This document shows positions 45,628-54,150 of a DNA stretch of 64,000 nt, piece by piece. The notes under the pieces were generated by a model. That model did no database searches. It was not told the origin of the DNA and saw nothing but the letters and a program-made list of their open reading frames with translations. Source of the stretch: CAZTDD01 sp964612675 (GTDB lineage Bacteria; Hinthialibacterota; Hinthialibacteria; Hinthialibacterales; JAKPRU01); NCBI GenBank assembly GCA_964612675.1, contig CAZTDD010000015.1, forward strand, positions 15,327-79,326, given 5' to 3'. Numbering within the stretch: position 1 is the stretch's first letter; every line of letters starts with the position of its first letter. The translations under genes and the position numbers were made by a program.

Positions 45628-45900
45628 CTATTTCAGCTTAAAGACTTCCTCGAAAGCGCCTCCACCTCCCAGGCTCTGCATCAGAAGCAAGGCTGCGACG
45701 GTCAAAACAACCAAAATCACAAAGGCAGCAGCCGACCAAATCATATTCCGCTTCCTTTGAGACTTTGCGCGGTTACCGAGCTGCATGATCCTTGCTTGCA
45801 TCGCATCTTCGTAACTCGTATCCACTTGAATGGTAGGATCGGCGCTAGACGCCGGCTTTCCCTCCACGGAAGATGTTGTGGGTGATTCTTGTTCTGCCAT
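45628..45900 (-). CDS. Small single-span membrane protein
   Basis: 90 aa: a charged N-terminal half (AMQARIMQLGNRAKSQRKRN), one hydrophobic helix (MIWSAAAFVILVVLTVAALL) and a short tail. A GGAAGG site precedes the start. It lies 30 bp before dctP in the same direction, between it and the Wzt-like gene. The family is not recognised. Confidence 0.6.
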   Translation of the reverse strand: MAEQESPTTSSVEGKPASSADPTIQVDTSYEDAMQARIMQLGNRAKSQRKRNMIWSAAAFVILVVLTVAALLLMQSLGGGGAFEEVFKLK

Positions 45901-45951
45901 GATTCTGTTTTCCTTCCCTGGAAATCGGGACAGCGTTTTCCAATTCTCTGG

Positions 45952-46140
45952 TCATCGCGCTGTCCATGGCTCACCCACCTTCGTCTTTCCACTGAGAACC
46001 TGCCCAAGATACATCCCGGCCGCTATGACCGGGTTCCGGATAAAACATACAGATAGATTAACCACGATACCGCCCCAGACCGAGTGGAGTCCTACTCTTT
46101 CGTACGACACCCCCGTATCAAGAGTGACTATCTCTCGCAT
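45952..46140 (-). CDS. Possible small membrane protein after the Wzt-like gene
   Basis: 62 aa, starting 3 bp after the Wzt-like stop (TAAGGC before ATG) and filling an otherwise empty 243-bp gap in the operon. It has one moderately hydrophobic stretch (SVWGGIVVNLSVCFIRNPVI). There is no family match and only a weak ribosome site, so it may be spurious. Confidence 0.35.
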   Translation of the reverse strand: MREIVTLDTGVSYERVGLHSVWGGIVVNLSVCFIRNPVIAAGMYLGQVLSGKTKVGEPWTAR

Positions 46141-46143
46141 GCC

Positions 46144-47415
46144 TTAGTCGGTACTCACTTGTCTGTCGTGGGAAATGAGCTCCGCCTTGCAGGGAACATA
46201 GGTCGTGCCGCGCAATCCACGCCCTTTTACCCCGGGCCGAACCATAAACGGGCAAAGGGCTCTCTGATAGTCCGATCCCAATACAAAATTCATCGACGAG
46301 CCCGGCCCGGCCTCTCGCTGAGTCAAAGCGACGGACAAACTGTAATAGCCTTCCAACAGATTGAGTCCATCGAAATGAAAGCGGCAGACCCCCTTACCGT
46401 CTAAAGGTGGAAGATCGTCGCAATGAATGTGCGTACCCGTTGTAAAAATGGGAGTGCCGTCGTCATCATTGATCGAGATGCCGAACACAGGGTCCTTGTA
46501 GTTTCCAGGAGCCTGATAATGAATGTCTACATGTACCGATTCACCGGTTTCATAGATGTATTTCTCCTGCCCGTCCCCGTCATACATTTTCACTCCGGTC
46601 AGAAGGGCCCGCATATCGCCGAATCGATTCGACAACGAAACATCCGGTGGGGGCGGCACGCCCTTTTTACGGCTCATCTCGAACAAGTGCTGACGATACA
46701 AACCGATCATTTCGTACGGGTGCCCCTCGCCGATGATTCTGCCCTGGTCCAATACAAGAGCACGTGTGGACAGTGACAGGAGAACATCCAGGTCATGCGA
46801 GACGAGAAGTACTGTCTTGCCGGAGTCGGCGACTGCGCGCAGATGGTTCGCGCACTTCCTCTGGAACATCTGGTCGCCGACAGCCAGGATCTCATCCACC
46901 AACAACAGACTCGGGTCAACATACGCCCCGATTGCGAATCCGAGCCGCAGATACATACCCGAGGAATAGTGCTTCACGGGGGTGTCGATAAAATCCTCGA
47001 TGCCCGAGAACTCGATGATGTCGGGAACCCGTGCGTGGAGGGTCTCTTCGGGAATGCCGATCAGTGCTCCCGACAGGTAGATATTCTCCCGACCTGTCAG
47101 CTCTGGATGAAAGCCAACACCGACCTCGAGCAGGGAAGCCACGGTTCCGCGTATGGTGCAGGTTCCGCTCGTCGGTTCTGTGATGCCTCCCACGATTTTC
47201 AAAAGCGTGCTTTTTCCGGAACCGTTGTCTCCGATGATGCCGAGGATCTCTCCCTTGCGCACCTCGAAGGAAACGTCGCGTAACGCGTAAAACGGTTCGC
47301 TTTGCGCTCGCTTGAAGCGACGGCGCAGCAATTTCTCTTTCAGGGTCGGATACGATTCTCGGGATAAACGATAACACTTGCTGACCCGATCCAGTTGGAC
47401 GACCGGCTCGCTCAT
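46144..47415 (-). CDS. Wzt-like polysaccharide ABC transporter ATP-binding protein
   Basis: 423 aa. The ATPase domain has GDNGSGKSTLLK (Walker A), HYSSGMYLRLGFA (signature), LLLVDEILAVGD (Walker B) and LLVSHD (H loop), close to Wzt/TagH exporters. Residues ~260-405 form a C-terminal beta-sandwich (VFGISINDDDGTPIF) like the Wzt domain that binds the end of the O-antigen chain. The permease (Wzm) gene is not in the window. The start overlaps the argH stop (ATGA), an unusual pairing. Confidence 0.92.
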   Translation of the reverse strand: MSEPVVQLDRVSKCYRLSRESYPTLKEKLLRRRFKRAQSEPFYALRDVSFEVRKGEILGIIGDNGSGKSTLLKIVGGITEPTSGTCTIRGTVASLLEVGVGFHPELTGRENIYLSGALIGIPEETLHARVPDIIEFSGIEDFIDTPVKHYSSGMYLRLGFAIGAYVDPSLLLVDEILAVGDQMFQRKCANHLRAVADSGKTVLLVSHDLDVLLSLSTRALVLDQGRIIGEGHPYEMIGLYRQHLFEMSRKKGVPPPPDVSLSNRFGDMRALLTGVKMYDGDGQEKYIYETGESVHVDIHYQAPGNYKDPVFGISINDDDGTPIFTTGTHIHCDDLPPLDGKGVCRFHFDGLNLLEGYYSLSVALTQREAGPGSSMNFVLGSDYQRALCPFMVRPGVKGRGLRGTTYVPCKAELISHDRQVSTD

Positions 47416-48899
47416 GTCGGCAGGAACTCCCTCACGTTTTTTCGCACGCTGTCGAGGCGTCGCATCTCATCAGAACACCAACGATCCAATTCGTCCAGCT
47501 CAGCGGAAAGGGAGACAAACGTTTGCCGAACCGAGTCGGGATGGGGACCGTTTGCCTGTTTTCGACGACGCACGTTTTGCCGCGGGTCGGCGATCCCGGC
47601 AAATTCCGATTCGCTCATCGGCTTTTGCCCGGCTTTCTCCAGGACGGTATTCACACGGTCCAGCACCAGGCGACCTTCGTCCTCGCACGCGGCCACCGTA
47701 TCGGAAACGATTCGATAAGCAGTTCGAAACGGCAGCCCACGCTCCCGAGCCAGCATGTCGGCCAAATCGACCGCCTCGATGAACCCTTCCCCTGTGGCTT
47801 CTTTCATCCTCTCCGCCTGAATATCGAGATCCTGAACCAAACTCGCCAGCCCGTCCGCTACACCGGTCACTTCGCGAACCGCGTCCATCAGTACGAATTT
47901 GGTCCACTGGGTGTCTCGATTGTAGCCCGACAGGTTACCGAGGTTGATCGCGAGTAACGACTGGGCGTAGCCCATTACAACGCCCGCTTTGCCTTTGACG
48001 ACCTCCAGCAAATCGGGGTTCCGTTTCTGCGGCATGATCGAGCTGCCGGTAGTCCATGCTTTCGGGAGTTTTACAAACGAAAATGCGGGCATCGAGAATA
48101 GAATCAGATCCTGTGAGACTCGGGCCGCCCGTCTGAGGAATTGCGAGTACGCCACGACGACATCCGCTTCCATTTCGCCCCGGCTTTCGACCGCATCCAG
48201 TGTATTGGCTTCCGGTTCAACAAAACCAAGCAAATCGGCGGTCCGCTCACAATCGATATTCCATGTTGTGCCGTAGCTGGCGGCTCCGCCGAGGGGCGAC
48301 CGGTTCACACGACCGTATGTATCGCACAGTCGCTGAATATCCCGCATAAAGCCCACGGCATAGGAGGCGCACCAATGCGCCCATGTTGTGATCGTGGCAG
48401 GCCGGTGGTGCGTAAAGCCCGGCATCACCGTCTCAAAGTGGTTCTGAGCATGTTCCATGACTGCGCGGGGCAGCAGCAGCCACTCTTTCATCGAATTTAA
48501 CACCGCATCTCGTAGGTACAGCCGTACGTCTGTCGCCGACTGATCGTTCCGGCTGCGGCCGGAATGGATGCGTCCGCTGATGTCCTCTCCCACCATCTGT
48601 GCCAGCTCGGTCTCGACACACATATGGACGTCTTCCAATTCGGGATCGAGATCCCATTCTCCACGCTCATGCCGGTCTTCTATATCTGCAAGAGCCCTGA
48701 TCAGAGCCCCCACCTCTTGTTTCTTATAAAGTCCGATCTGACCGAGCATGATCGCCTGAGCTCGGTTTACCCACAGATCATACGGGATCAGAACAGAGTC
48801 AGCCGCAGGCAATGTAGAAACATCCCGTCCCGCCGACAGCGCTACCATTCGCTCTTCGGCGCTTCCTTTTCCTTCTGTGGCCCACACTGCACGAGGCAT
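47412..48899 (-). CDS. argH: Argininosuccinate lyase
   Basis: 495 aa from the ATG preceded by AAGGAG; a 21-codon upstream extension is unlikely. LEDVHMCVETEL, HSGRSRNDQSATD, PGFTHHRP and the fumarase/lyase signature GSSIMPQKRNPD are present. It splits argininosuccinate into arginine and fumarate in the cytoplasm. PGFTHHRPA replaces the usual PGYTHLQRA, and the protein is ~30 residues longer than average. It heads the leftward operon with the Wzt-like gene. argG is not seen here. Confidence 0.93.
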   Translation of the reverse strand: MPRAVWATEGKGSAEERMVALSAGRDVSTLPAADSVLIPYDLWVNRAQAIMLGQIGLYKKQEVGALIRALADIEDRHERGEWDLDPELEDVHMCVETELAQMVGEDISGRIHSGRSRNDQSATDVRLYLRDAVLNSMKEWLLLPRAVMEHAQNHFETVMPGFTHHRPATITTWAHWCASYAVGFMRDIQRLCDTYGRVNRSPLGGAASYGTTWNIDCERTADLLGFVEPEANTLDAVESRGEMEADVVVAYSQFLRRAARVSQDLILFSMPAFSFVKLPKAWTTGSSIMPQKRNPDLLEVVKGKAGVVMGYAQSLLAINLGNLSGYNRDTQWTKFVLMDAVREVTGVADGLASLVQDLDIQAERMKEATGEGFIEAVDLADMLARERGLPFRTAYRIVSDTVAACEDEGRLVLDRVNTVLEKAGQKPMSESEFAGIADPRQNVRRRKQANGPHPDSVRQTFVSLSAELDELDRWCSDEMRRLDSVRKNVREFLPT

Positions 48900-49036
48900 C
48901 GTTTTGGCTCCTTGGATTGTTTCTCGGCTCAGCCGTAGTAAAGCCGGAGTATTCAGCAGCATGTCAACTGTTTATCAAGAAGTATAAGCGAAACACTGCA
49001 GGCTATTTAGAGCGGGTACATCGAGAAGGTTGACAA

Positions 49037-49070
49037 AAATATCCCCGATTCAAATAAATCGGGGATATTT
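49037..49070 (-). terminator. Perfect hairpin terminator for the TlpA-like gene
   Basis: AAATATCCCCGATT and AATCGGGGATATTT are perfect 14-base arms with a CAAATA loop. On the minus strand the hairpin runs into ATTTTTGTC. It lies 29 bp past the stop of the leftward gene at 49099. Confidence 0.85.
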
Positions 49071-49098
49071 CTGAAAGTAGCTTAACCGACGAAGCAGC

Positions 49099-49683
49099 CT
49101 ATTCAGTCTCTATAAAATCGTCGGGCGAGTCATGTCCGGGAAGCATAATCGGTTCTTTGTCAGTGACGGAATCGATATGCTTCGGGATCAGTTCTTTCAG
49201 CCGTTCGCCGCGCGCCTGTGTGTCAATAATCTTCCCGTCGGGGCCGAGAAGAATCATCGTCGGAATGTATCGAACGCCATATTCCTTCGAAAACTTGCTC
49301 TTGTACTGTGCCCCGTCAAGCACCTGCCTCCACGGCATATTATGCTTCTTCGCGAATTCCGTTACCGTCTCCCCTTCCTTATCAAGCGCAACTCCAATCA
49401 CTTCAAACCCTTGCTTGTGATATTTCTTGTGAAGAGCCTTAATAACGGGAATTTCCTCACGACACGGCGGGCACCAGGTCGCCCAGAAATCCAGCAAAAC
49501 CAGCTTTCCTTTGTACTGGTCCAGCGTCAGTTTCTTTCCTTCCGTATCCTCCGCTGAAATCGGCTTGGCCTTCTCGCCCTTGTCTACGTTGAAACCAAGA
49601 GCGTCTTGCCCAAGAAACAGAACGGAAAGCAGGAAAGCCAGTGAGATAATCTCTATATACCTAACCAAACTGAATTTACGCAT
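49099..49683 (-). CDS. TlpA/ResA-like thiol-disulfide thioredoxin
   Basis: 194 aa with an N-terminal signal or anchor helix (IISLAFLLSVLFLGQDALG). LVLLDFWATWCPPCREEIP holds the redox CxxC motif, and VRYIPTMILLGPDG the cis-proline. This is the AhpC/TSA-like extracytoplasmic branch that reduces periplasmic proteins such as apocytochromes; the cytochrome at 32260 could be one client (inference). GGAGG precedes the start. It is monocistronic with its own terminator. Confidence 0.9.
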   Translation of the reverse strand: MRKFSLVRYIEIISLAFLLSVLFLGQDALGFNVDKGEKAKPISAEDTEGKKLTLDQYKGKLVLLDFWATWCPPCREEIPVIKALHKKYHKQGFEVIGVALDKEGETVTEFAKKHNMPWRQVLDGAQYKSKFSKEYGVRYIPTMILLGPDGKIIDTQARGERLKELIPKHIDSVTDKEPIMLPGHDSPDDFIETE

Positions 49684-49875
49684 TGGATACCTCCTAACGA
49701 ATGATCCGTATCTTGATTGATTTAAAGTTTACTCATTTGGTACATTATAACAAGTCTCCTCTGCTGTTTCTTATGCGTCGGTCGTTAGAAGACACACGAC
49801 TGGAGAACGGAAGCACTTGTTCGTCACCTGCCTGACATTGCCTTCTGTCTCAAAACGGGATACCGTGCCGCTGGC

Positions 49876-50388
49876 ATGAACGAAACAGAGCGGATACTCG
49901 GAATCGACCCAGGGGTCCAAGCCGTCGGATATGGGATTGTCGACGCGTGTGGACGCGACGCCAAACTTGTCGAATACGGAACGATTTACACAGACGCCGG
50001 AGACACATTTTCCAACAGACTGCTGCATATCTACTCGACGCTTGAGGATATCATTGAGAAACACGGTCCCCAGCAAGCAGCGTTTGAGAAACTTGTCTAC
50101 CATCGAAATGTCTCCATCGCCCTGAAGTTGGGGCAGGCGAGAGGAGTCGCGATACTGGCGACGGCACGGGCCGGTCTACCGGCCGAGGAATTCAGTCCGA
50201 CGGAAATCAAGAACGCTGTTGTCGGAAAAGGCCGCGCGGACAAAGAACAGGTGCAGAAGATGGTCCAGCTGTTGCTCGGACTGCCGGAACCTCCCGACAC
50301 GGAACACGCGGGGGACGCACTCGCGGTCGCGTTGACCTATATCCATTCCCGGCAAATGAAACAACTGATGAAAAGAGAACGCCGATGA
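49876..50388 (+). CDS. ruvC: Crossover junction endodeoxyribonuclease RuvC
   Basis: 170 aa. ILGIDPGVQAVGYGI holds the first catalytic Asp, AAFEKLVYHRNVSIALKLGQ the Glu and region for substrate contact, and HAGDALAVAL the last acidic residues. It cleaves Holliday junctions as part of RuvABC. There is no clear ribosome site. The stop overlaps the ruvA start (ATGA). Confidence 0.95.
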   Translation: MNETERILGIDPGVQAVGYGIVDACGRDAKLVEYGTIYTDAGDTFSNRLLHIYSTLEDIIEKHGPQQAAFEKLVYHRNVSIALKLGQARGVAILATARAGLPAEEFSPTEIKNAVVGKGRADKEQVQKMVQLLLGLPEPPDTEHAGDALAVALTYIHSRQMKQLMKRERR

Positions 50389-50996
50389 TCGCCTTCCTGA
50401 AAGGGATACTGCGAGAGAAACGCGAGGATCGCGCCGTAATCGAGGTCAGTGGCGTGGGGTTCGAGGTGACGATCCCTGTTTCCACGTATAGCCAACTGCC
50501 GGCTACCGGCGAATCCGTGATGCTGTATACCGTGTTCGTTCTGCGAGAGGACGAATGCAGGCTGTTTGGATTTTCGGCACCGGAAGACCGCGAATTATTC
50601 AACATACTGGTTCGCGTACCGGGCATCGGCTTGAAAATGGCCGTGGATATTCTCTCCACATTCACGCCGGAACGGTTCGCCACAGCGGTAGGCGGTGGCG
50701 ATCATGTAAGCCTGTGCCGTGTTCCAGGGATCGGCAAAAAGCGAGCGGAGCGATTGATTTTCGACCTCAAGAGCAACGAGGCGCTAATGGTCCTGAGGAA
50801 ATCCATCGTGGTTCAGCCCGAACCGGAGACGACCGCACCGCCGGCGGCCAGTGTGACCGAGGAAGCGGTCGAAGCGCTGATCGCACTCGGCTGCAAACCC
50901 ACAGTCGCTCACCAGGCGGTTAGCGAAGCGGGCAGGATTCTGGGAACCGACACCGGCGTGGAGGGGCTGATCAAAGAGGCGCTGAAACATCGCTGA
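50385..50996 (+). CDS. ruvA: Holliday junction ATP-dependent helicase subunit RuvA
   Basis: 203 aa. MIAFLKGILREKREDRAVIE opens domain I (OB fold); LVRVPGIGLKMAVDIL and LCRVPGIGKKRAERLIFDLK are the two helix-hairpin-helix motifs that hold the junction arms; residues ~155-203 form the C-terminal domain that activates RuvB. ruvB does not follow: the next gene is convergent. Confidence 0.95.
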   Translation: MIAFLKGILREKREDRAVIEVSGVGFEVTIPVSTYSQLPATGESVMLYTVFVLREDECRLFGFSAPEDRELFNILVRVPGIGLKMAVDILSTFTPERFATAVGGGDHVSLCRVPGIGKKRAERLIFDLKSNEALMVLRKSIVVQPEPETTAPPAASVTEEAVEALIALGCKPTVAHQAVSEAGRILGTDTGVEGLIKEALKHR

Positions 50997-51014
50997 GACA
51001 CTACCGAATCCCTC

Positions 51015-51923
51015 TCACGACGAACAACTGACAACCCGGTTACCGCCTTTCGAAGAGGCACTCTCGGTCCGCTCGACAAGTTCATGTAGCAGTGTATCGC
51101 TTTTGAGCGGCGGCTCGCCCGGAAATGTAATCACACCGATGCTGACTGTGATACAGTCCTCCGGTCCGAAACCGGTGAACGAGTGTTTCTCGATTTTCTG
51201 CCGGAATCCATCCGCCCATTTTTCAGCCTCTTCGTTACCCGCATCGGGCAGAAGAACAGCCAACTGTCCCGCGCTGAATCGCACGGCGAGACCCGACTCG
51301 GAAAGCGATTCACGCAGTAGGCCGGAGATTTCCAACACAACGATATCGGCCCACATGTGTCCGCGCTCTTTGTTGATAACATCGAATTGGTCGAGATGGA
51401 TAAGACAACAAGAGAACGGGCGGTCTTTCGTCGCACGGGCGGTCTCCGCTTCCAGCCGCAGCTCCAGAGTTGGGAACAAATAAAGTTTCGTCAGATCGTC
51501 CACATGTTCCTTGACATAAAACAGCGCTCCCAACCGCTTCAACTCATCGATCCGTCCCTTGATTCGCAGCTGCGCATGAACCCGCGAAACAAGCCGCCGG
51601 TCTTCGACATCGCGAGGGAGAACATCATGAGCACCGGTATGAAAATACGTATCTTCATAGTGAAGGTCGTCGGTGAGAATGATGACAGCTGCATCCTCCG
51701 TAGCCGGAGAAGATTTGAGCGCCTGGCACAATTCGTCAATGAGCTTGGTATTTCTGCCGTCCTCAAAGACCACTACATCAGGCCATTGATCCTGCAACAG
51801 CGAATAGGATTCCGGAGTATTGGGCGAACAGACCACCTCTGAACCGCCGGCCCGAAGCGCGCCGACAACAGACTGAAACCGCTCGGGATTCGCGGTCAGG
51901 AAATGGACAGACTGTCTACTCAT
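51015..51923 (-). CDS. Response regulator-like protein with a degenerate GGDEF domain
   Basis: 302 aa. Residues 1-130 resemble a receiver domain (DVVVFEDGRNTK, VIILTDD), though the phosphoacceptor is doubtful. Residues ~140-300 have the GGDEF fold (DDLTKLYLFPTLELRLEAE, LIHLDQFDVINKERGH), but the GGDEF signature reads SAGQL (VRFSAGQLAVLLP), so cyclase activity is probably lost. VSIGVITFPGE is the typical C-terminal end. It may act as a GTP or c-di-GMP sensor or binding partner. GGAGG precedes the start, 45 bp after thiL. Confidence 0.82.
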   Translation of the reverse strand: MSRQSVHFLTANPERFQSVVGALRAGGSEVVCSPNTPESYSLLQDQWPDVVVFEDGRNTKLIDELCQALKSSPATEDAAVIILTDDLHYEDTYFHTGAHDVLPRDVEDRRLVSRVHAQLRIKGRIDELKRLGALFYVKEHVDDLTKLYLFPTLELRLEAETARATKDRPFSCCLIHLDQFDVINKERGHMWADIVVLEISGLLRESLSESGLAVRFSAGQLAVLLPDAGNEEAEKWADGFRQKIEKHSFTGFGPEDCITVSIGVITFPGEPPLKSDTLLHELVERTESASSKGGNRVVSCSS

Positions 51924-51968
51924 TGTGGACCTCCAGCCGTAAATCTAGGAGATAGTGTTGCTTAGCGA

Positions 51969-52955
51969 TTATGAGAAGTGATCGAAGCCAGGCGTCGTTG
52001 TGTCAGGCAATCCGTCCACAACGAGATCGCCGGCGGTTGCGCGTATTTCGCCGATCTCGGACAAGGATAACCCGATATCCCCAGCCACCGAAAGAGCTCT
52101 CTCCCGATCTGCAGGAGCGAGCGTCAGAAGCAGTTCGTAGTCCTCCCCGCCCTCCCATGCCAACTCCGAAGAATGGTCTTTCGAGAAATCACGCAACGCC
52201 TTACTCAGAGGGAGATCCCGGGCACGGATCAAGGCCCCGGTTTGTGAGCGTTCACAGATGGTTCGGACCGTTCTAGCCAACCCGTCGCTGATGTCCGACA
52301 TTGCCGTCGGAATAACGTCTGCCGATAGAAGAGAACCGATTTCAGCGACACGGGGAACCGGACGGAAAAAACGATTCAAAAGAAAACGTTCGGTCTCAGA
52401 TGCGGATGAAGTCCTCCCGTCCTGTACAACCCTTAGCCCGGCGAGTGCGTCCCCTAGTGTCCCGGTGACATAGAGGCCGTCTCCGGGACGTGCCATATGA
52501 TTAGGAACAATCGAATCGGCTAGGGGAGCCCCCCATACAAACACGTCAACGAAGAAAATAGGAGAGCGAACAGTGTCTCCCCCCAAAATGGGGCAGCTCC
52601 AGGGTTGATCCAGGGATACCCACGTCTCGTACATCGTCAAGATCCATTCGGCTTCCAAAGTACCCGGAAGCCCAAGCGTGATCAGCGCGCCGGCAGGTTT
52701 GGCTCCTTTGGCCGCCAAGTCGCTGACCGCTCCAGCGAGCGATTTCCAGGCGAGATCTTCGGGAGCCATCCAATTGCGGTCGAAATGAGAGCCCTCCACC
52801 ATTGCGTCCGACGAAAAGACTGTAGAATGGGAATGGGAAGGGACGGCGATGCAATCGTCGCCGAACGGAAGGAGCACTTCGACAGACTGCCGTCGCAGGA
52901 TCGTGTTGATCTTGGCCAGCAATCCAAACTCTCCGATGTCTGAAACAGTAGTCAT
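51969..52955 (-). CDS. thiL: Thiamine-monophosphate kinase
   Basis: 328 aa. LPFGDDCIAVP, VFSSDAMVEGSHF, LGGDTVRSPI, MSDISDGLARTV and WEGGEDYELLLT are the ThiL motifs for ATP/Mg and substrate. It phosphorylates thiamine monophosphate to the diphosphate cofactor. The Shine-Dalgarno site is weak. It is in tandem with the degenerate GGDEF gene, an unexplained pairing. Confidence 0.93.
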   Translation of the reverse strand: MTTVSDIGEFGLLAKINTILRRQSVEVLLPFGDDCIAVPSHSHSTVFSSDAMVEGSHFDRNWMAPEDLAWKSLAGAVSDLAAKGAKPAGALITLGLPGTLEAEWILTMYETWVSLDQPWSCPILGGDTVRSPIFFVDVFVWGAPLADSIVPNHMARPGDGLYVTGTLGDALAGLRVVQDGRTSSASETERFLLNRFFRPVPRVAEIGSLLSADVIPTAMSDISDGLARTVRTICERSQTGALIRARDLPLSKALRDFSKDHSSELAWEGGEDYELLLTLAPADRERALSVAGDIGLSLSEIGEIRATAGDLVVDGLPDTTTPGFDHFS

Positions 52956-53050
52956 GAAGACCGCGTCCCGGGGTCAAGAAGCGACATGCCTTGACCGACT
53001 CAAAAGCTTTGAGAGAATAGACTTCTTCGTTGCGGATTCTATGCGTACTC

Positions 53051-53069
53051 TATACAAGTGTATTGTATA
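53051..53069. promoter_or_regulatory. Inverted repeat upstream of gap, possible operator
   Basis: TATACAA-GTGTA-TTGTATA is a perfect 7-base inverted repeat with a 5-base spacer, 56 bp before the gap start. The arms fit a GntR- or LacI-like dimer, but no such gene is near. It could also contribute the -10 region. Confidence 0.45.
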
Positions 53070-53124
53070 CCAAACCACCCGAGAGCATAAAGCACGGGGA
53101 TAGAAAGGATTCTGGAGGAAATCC

Positions 53125-54132
53125 ATGGCTACAAAAATAGCAATCAATGGCTTCGGACGTATCGGCCGGTTGGTGGCGCGAGCCGCCTTGGAGCAAGGAA
53201 ATACCGGTCTGGAACTGGTGGCGGTCAACGATTTGACCGATGCCAAAACACTCGCTCATCTGTTCAAGTATGACACGGTCCACGGAATTTGGACGGAGGA
53301 CGTGGCGGCGGCAAGCGATGGCCTGAAGATAGGATCGAAGACAATTAAAGTGTTTTCGGAGAAAGAACCCGCCAAGCTGCCCTGGAAAGACCTGGGTGTC
53401 GATATTGTCATCGAATCGACCGGCCGTTTTCGCGACAAAGATACCGCGGGCGGACACATTCAGGCTGGTGCAAAAAAAGTCATCATCAGCGCGCCCGGGA
53501 AAGAAGTAGACGCGACCTTCGTAATGGGCGTCAATGATGGCGACTACGATCCGGCAAACCACAATGTGGTTTCAAACGCTTCCTGCACGACAAACTGCTT
53601 GGCTCCGGTGGTCAAAGTGCTTCAGCAGTACGACATTCAATGCGGTCTGATGACCACCATCCACTCGTACACAAACGATCAACCCGTATTGGACTTCGTT
53701 CACAAAGACCTTCGACGTGCACGCGCCGCGGCTCTTTCGATGATTCCGACCAAAACAGGCGCTGCCGCTGCAATCGGTCTGGTAATCCCCGAGATGAAAG
53801 GGAAAATGGACGGATTTGCGATTCGCGTCCCGACCCCGAACGTTTCCGTTGTCGACCTCAGCCTTATCGTCGGCAAAGAAACCAGCCCGGACCAGATCAA
53901 CAGCGCGATGAAGTCCGCTGCCAATGGTGAACTCAAGGGTATTCTGGGCGTATCGGAAGAACCCCTGGTTTCCAGCGACTTTAACCACAATCCGCTGTCC
54001 TCGATCTTCGATGCCGAGTACACTCGAGTCGGCGAAGGCAAACTGGTTAAGGTCCTCTCGTGGTACGACAACGAGTGGGGCTACTCGAACCGCTGTATCG
54101 ACCTGGCAAAACTGATGGCTTCCAAAGGCTGA
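53125..54132 (+). CDS. gap: Glyceraldehyde-3-phosphate dehydrogenase
   Basis: 335 aa. INGFGRIGRLVARAA is the NAD site, SNASCTTNCLAPVVK the catalytic Cys region, SYTNDQPVLDF follows, and WYDNEWGYSNR ends the domain. This is the phosphorylating enzyme of glycolysis and gluconeogenesis. GGAGG precedes the start. It begins the gap-pgk-secG operon. Confidence 0.97.
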   Translation: MATKIAINGFGRIGRLVARAALEQGNTGLELVAVNDLTDAKTLAHLFKYDTVHGIWTEDVAAASDGLKIGSKTIKVFSEKEPAKLPWKDLGVDIVIESTGRFRDKDTAGGHIQAGAKKVIISAPGKEVDATFVMGVNDGDYDPANHNVVSNASCTTNCLAPVVKVLQQYDIQCGLMTTIHSYTNDQPVLDFVHKDLRRARAAALSMIPTKTGAAAAIGLVIPEMKGKMDGFAIRVPTPNVSVVDLSLIVGKETSPDQINSAMKSAANGELKGILGVSEEPLVSSDFNHNPLSSIFDAEYTRVGEGKLVKVLSWYDNEWGYSNRCIDLAKLMASKG

Positions 54133-54150
54133 TCGGAGGGAACGATCCCA

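Noticed and set aside
49876..50996. Missing ruvB as a novelty
   Set aside because: ruvB is often unlinked from ruvCA, so its absence here says little.
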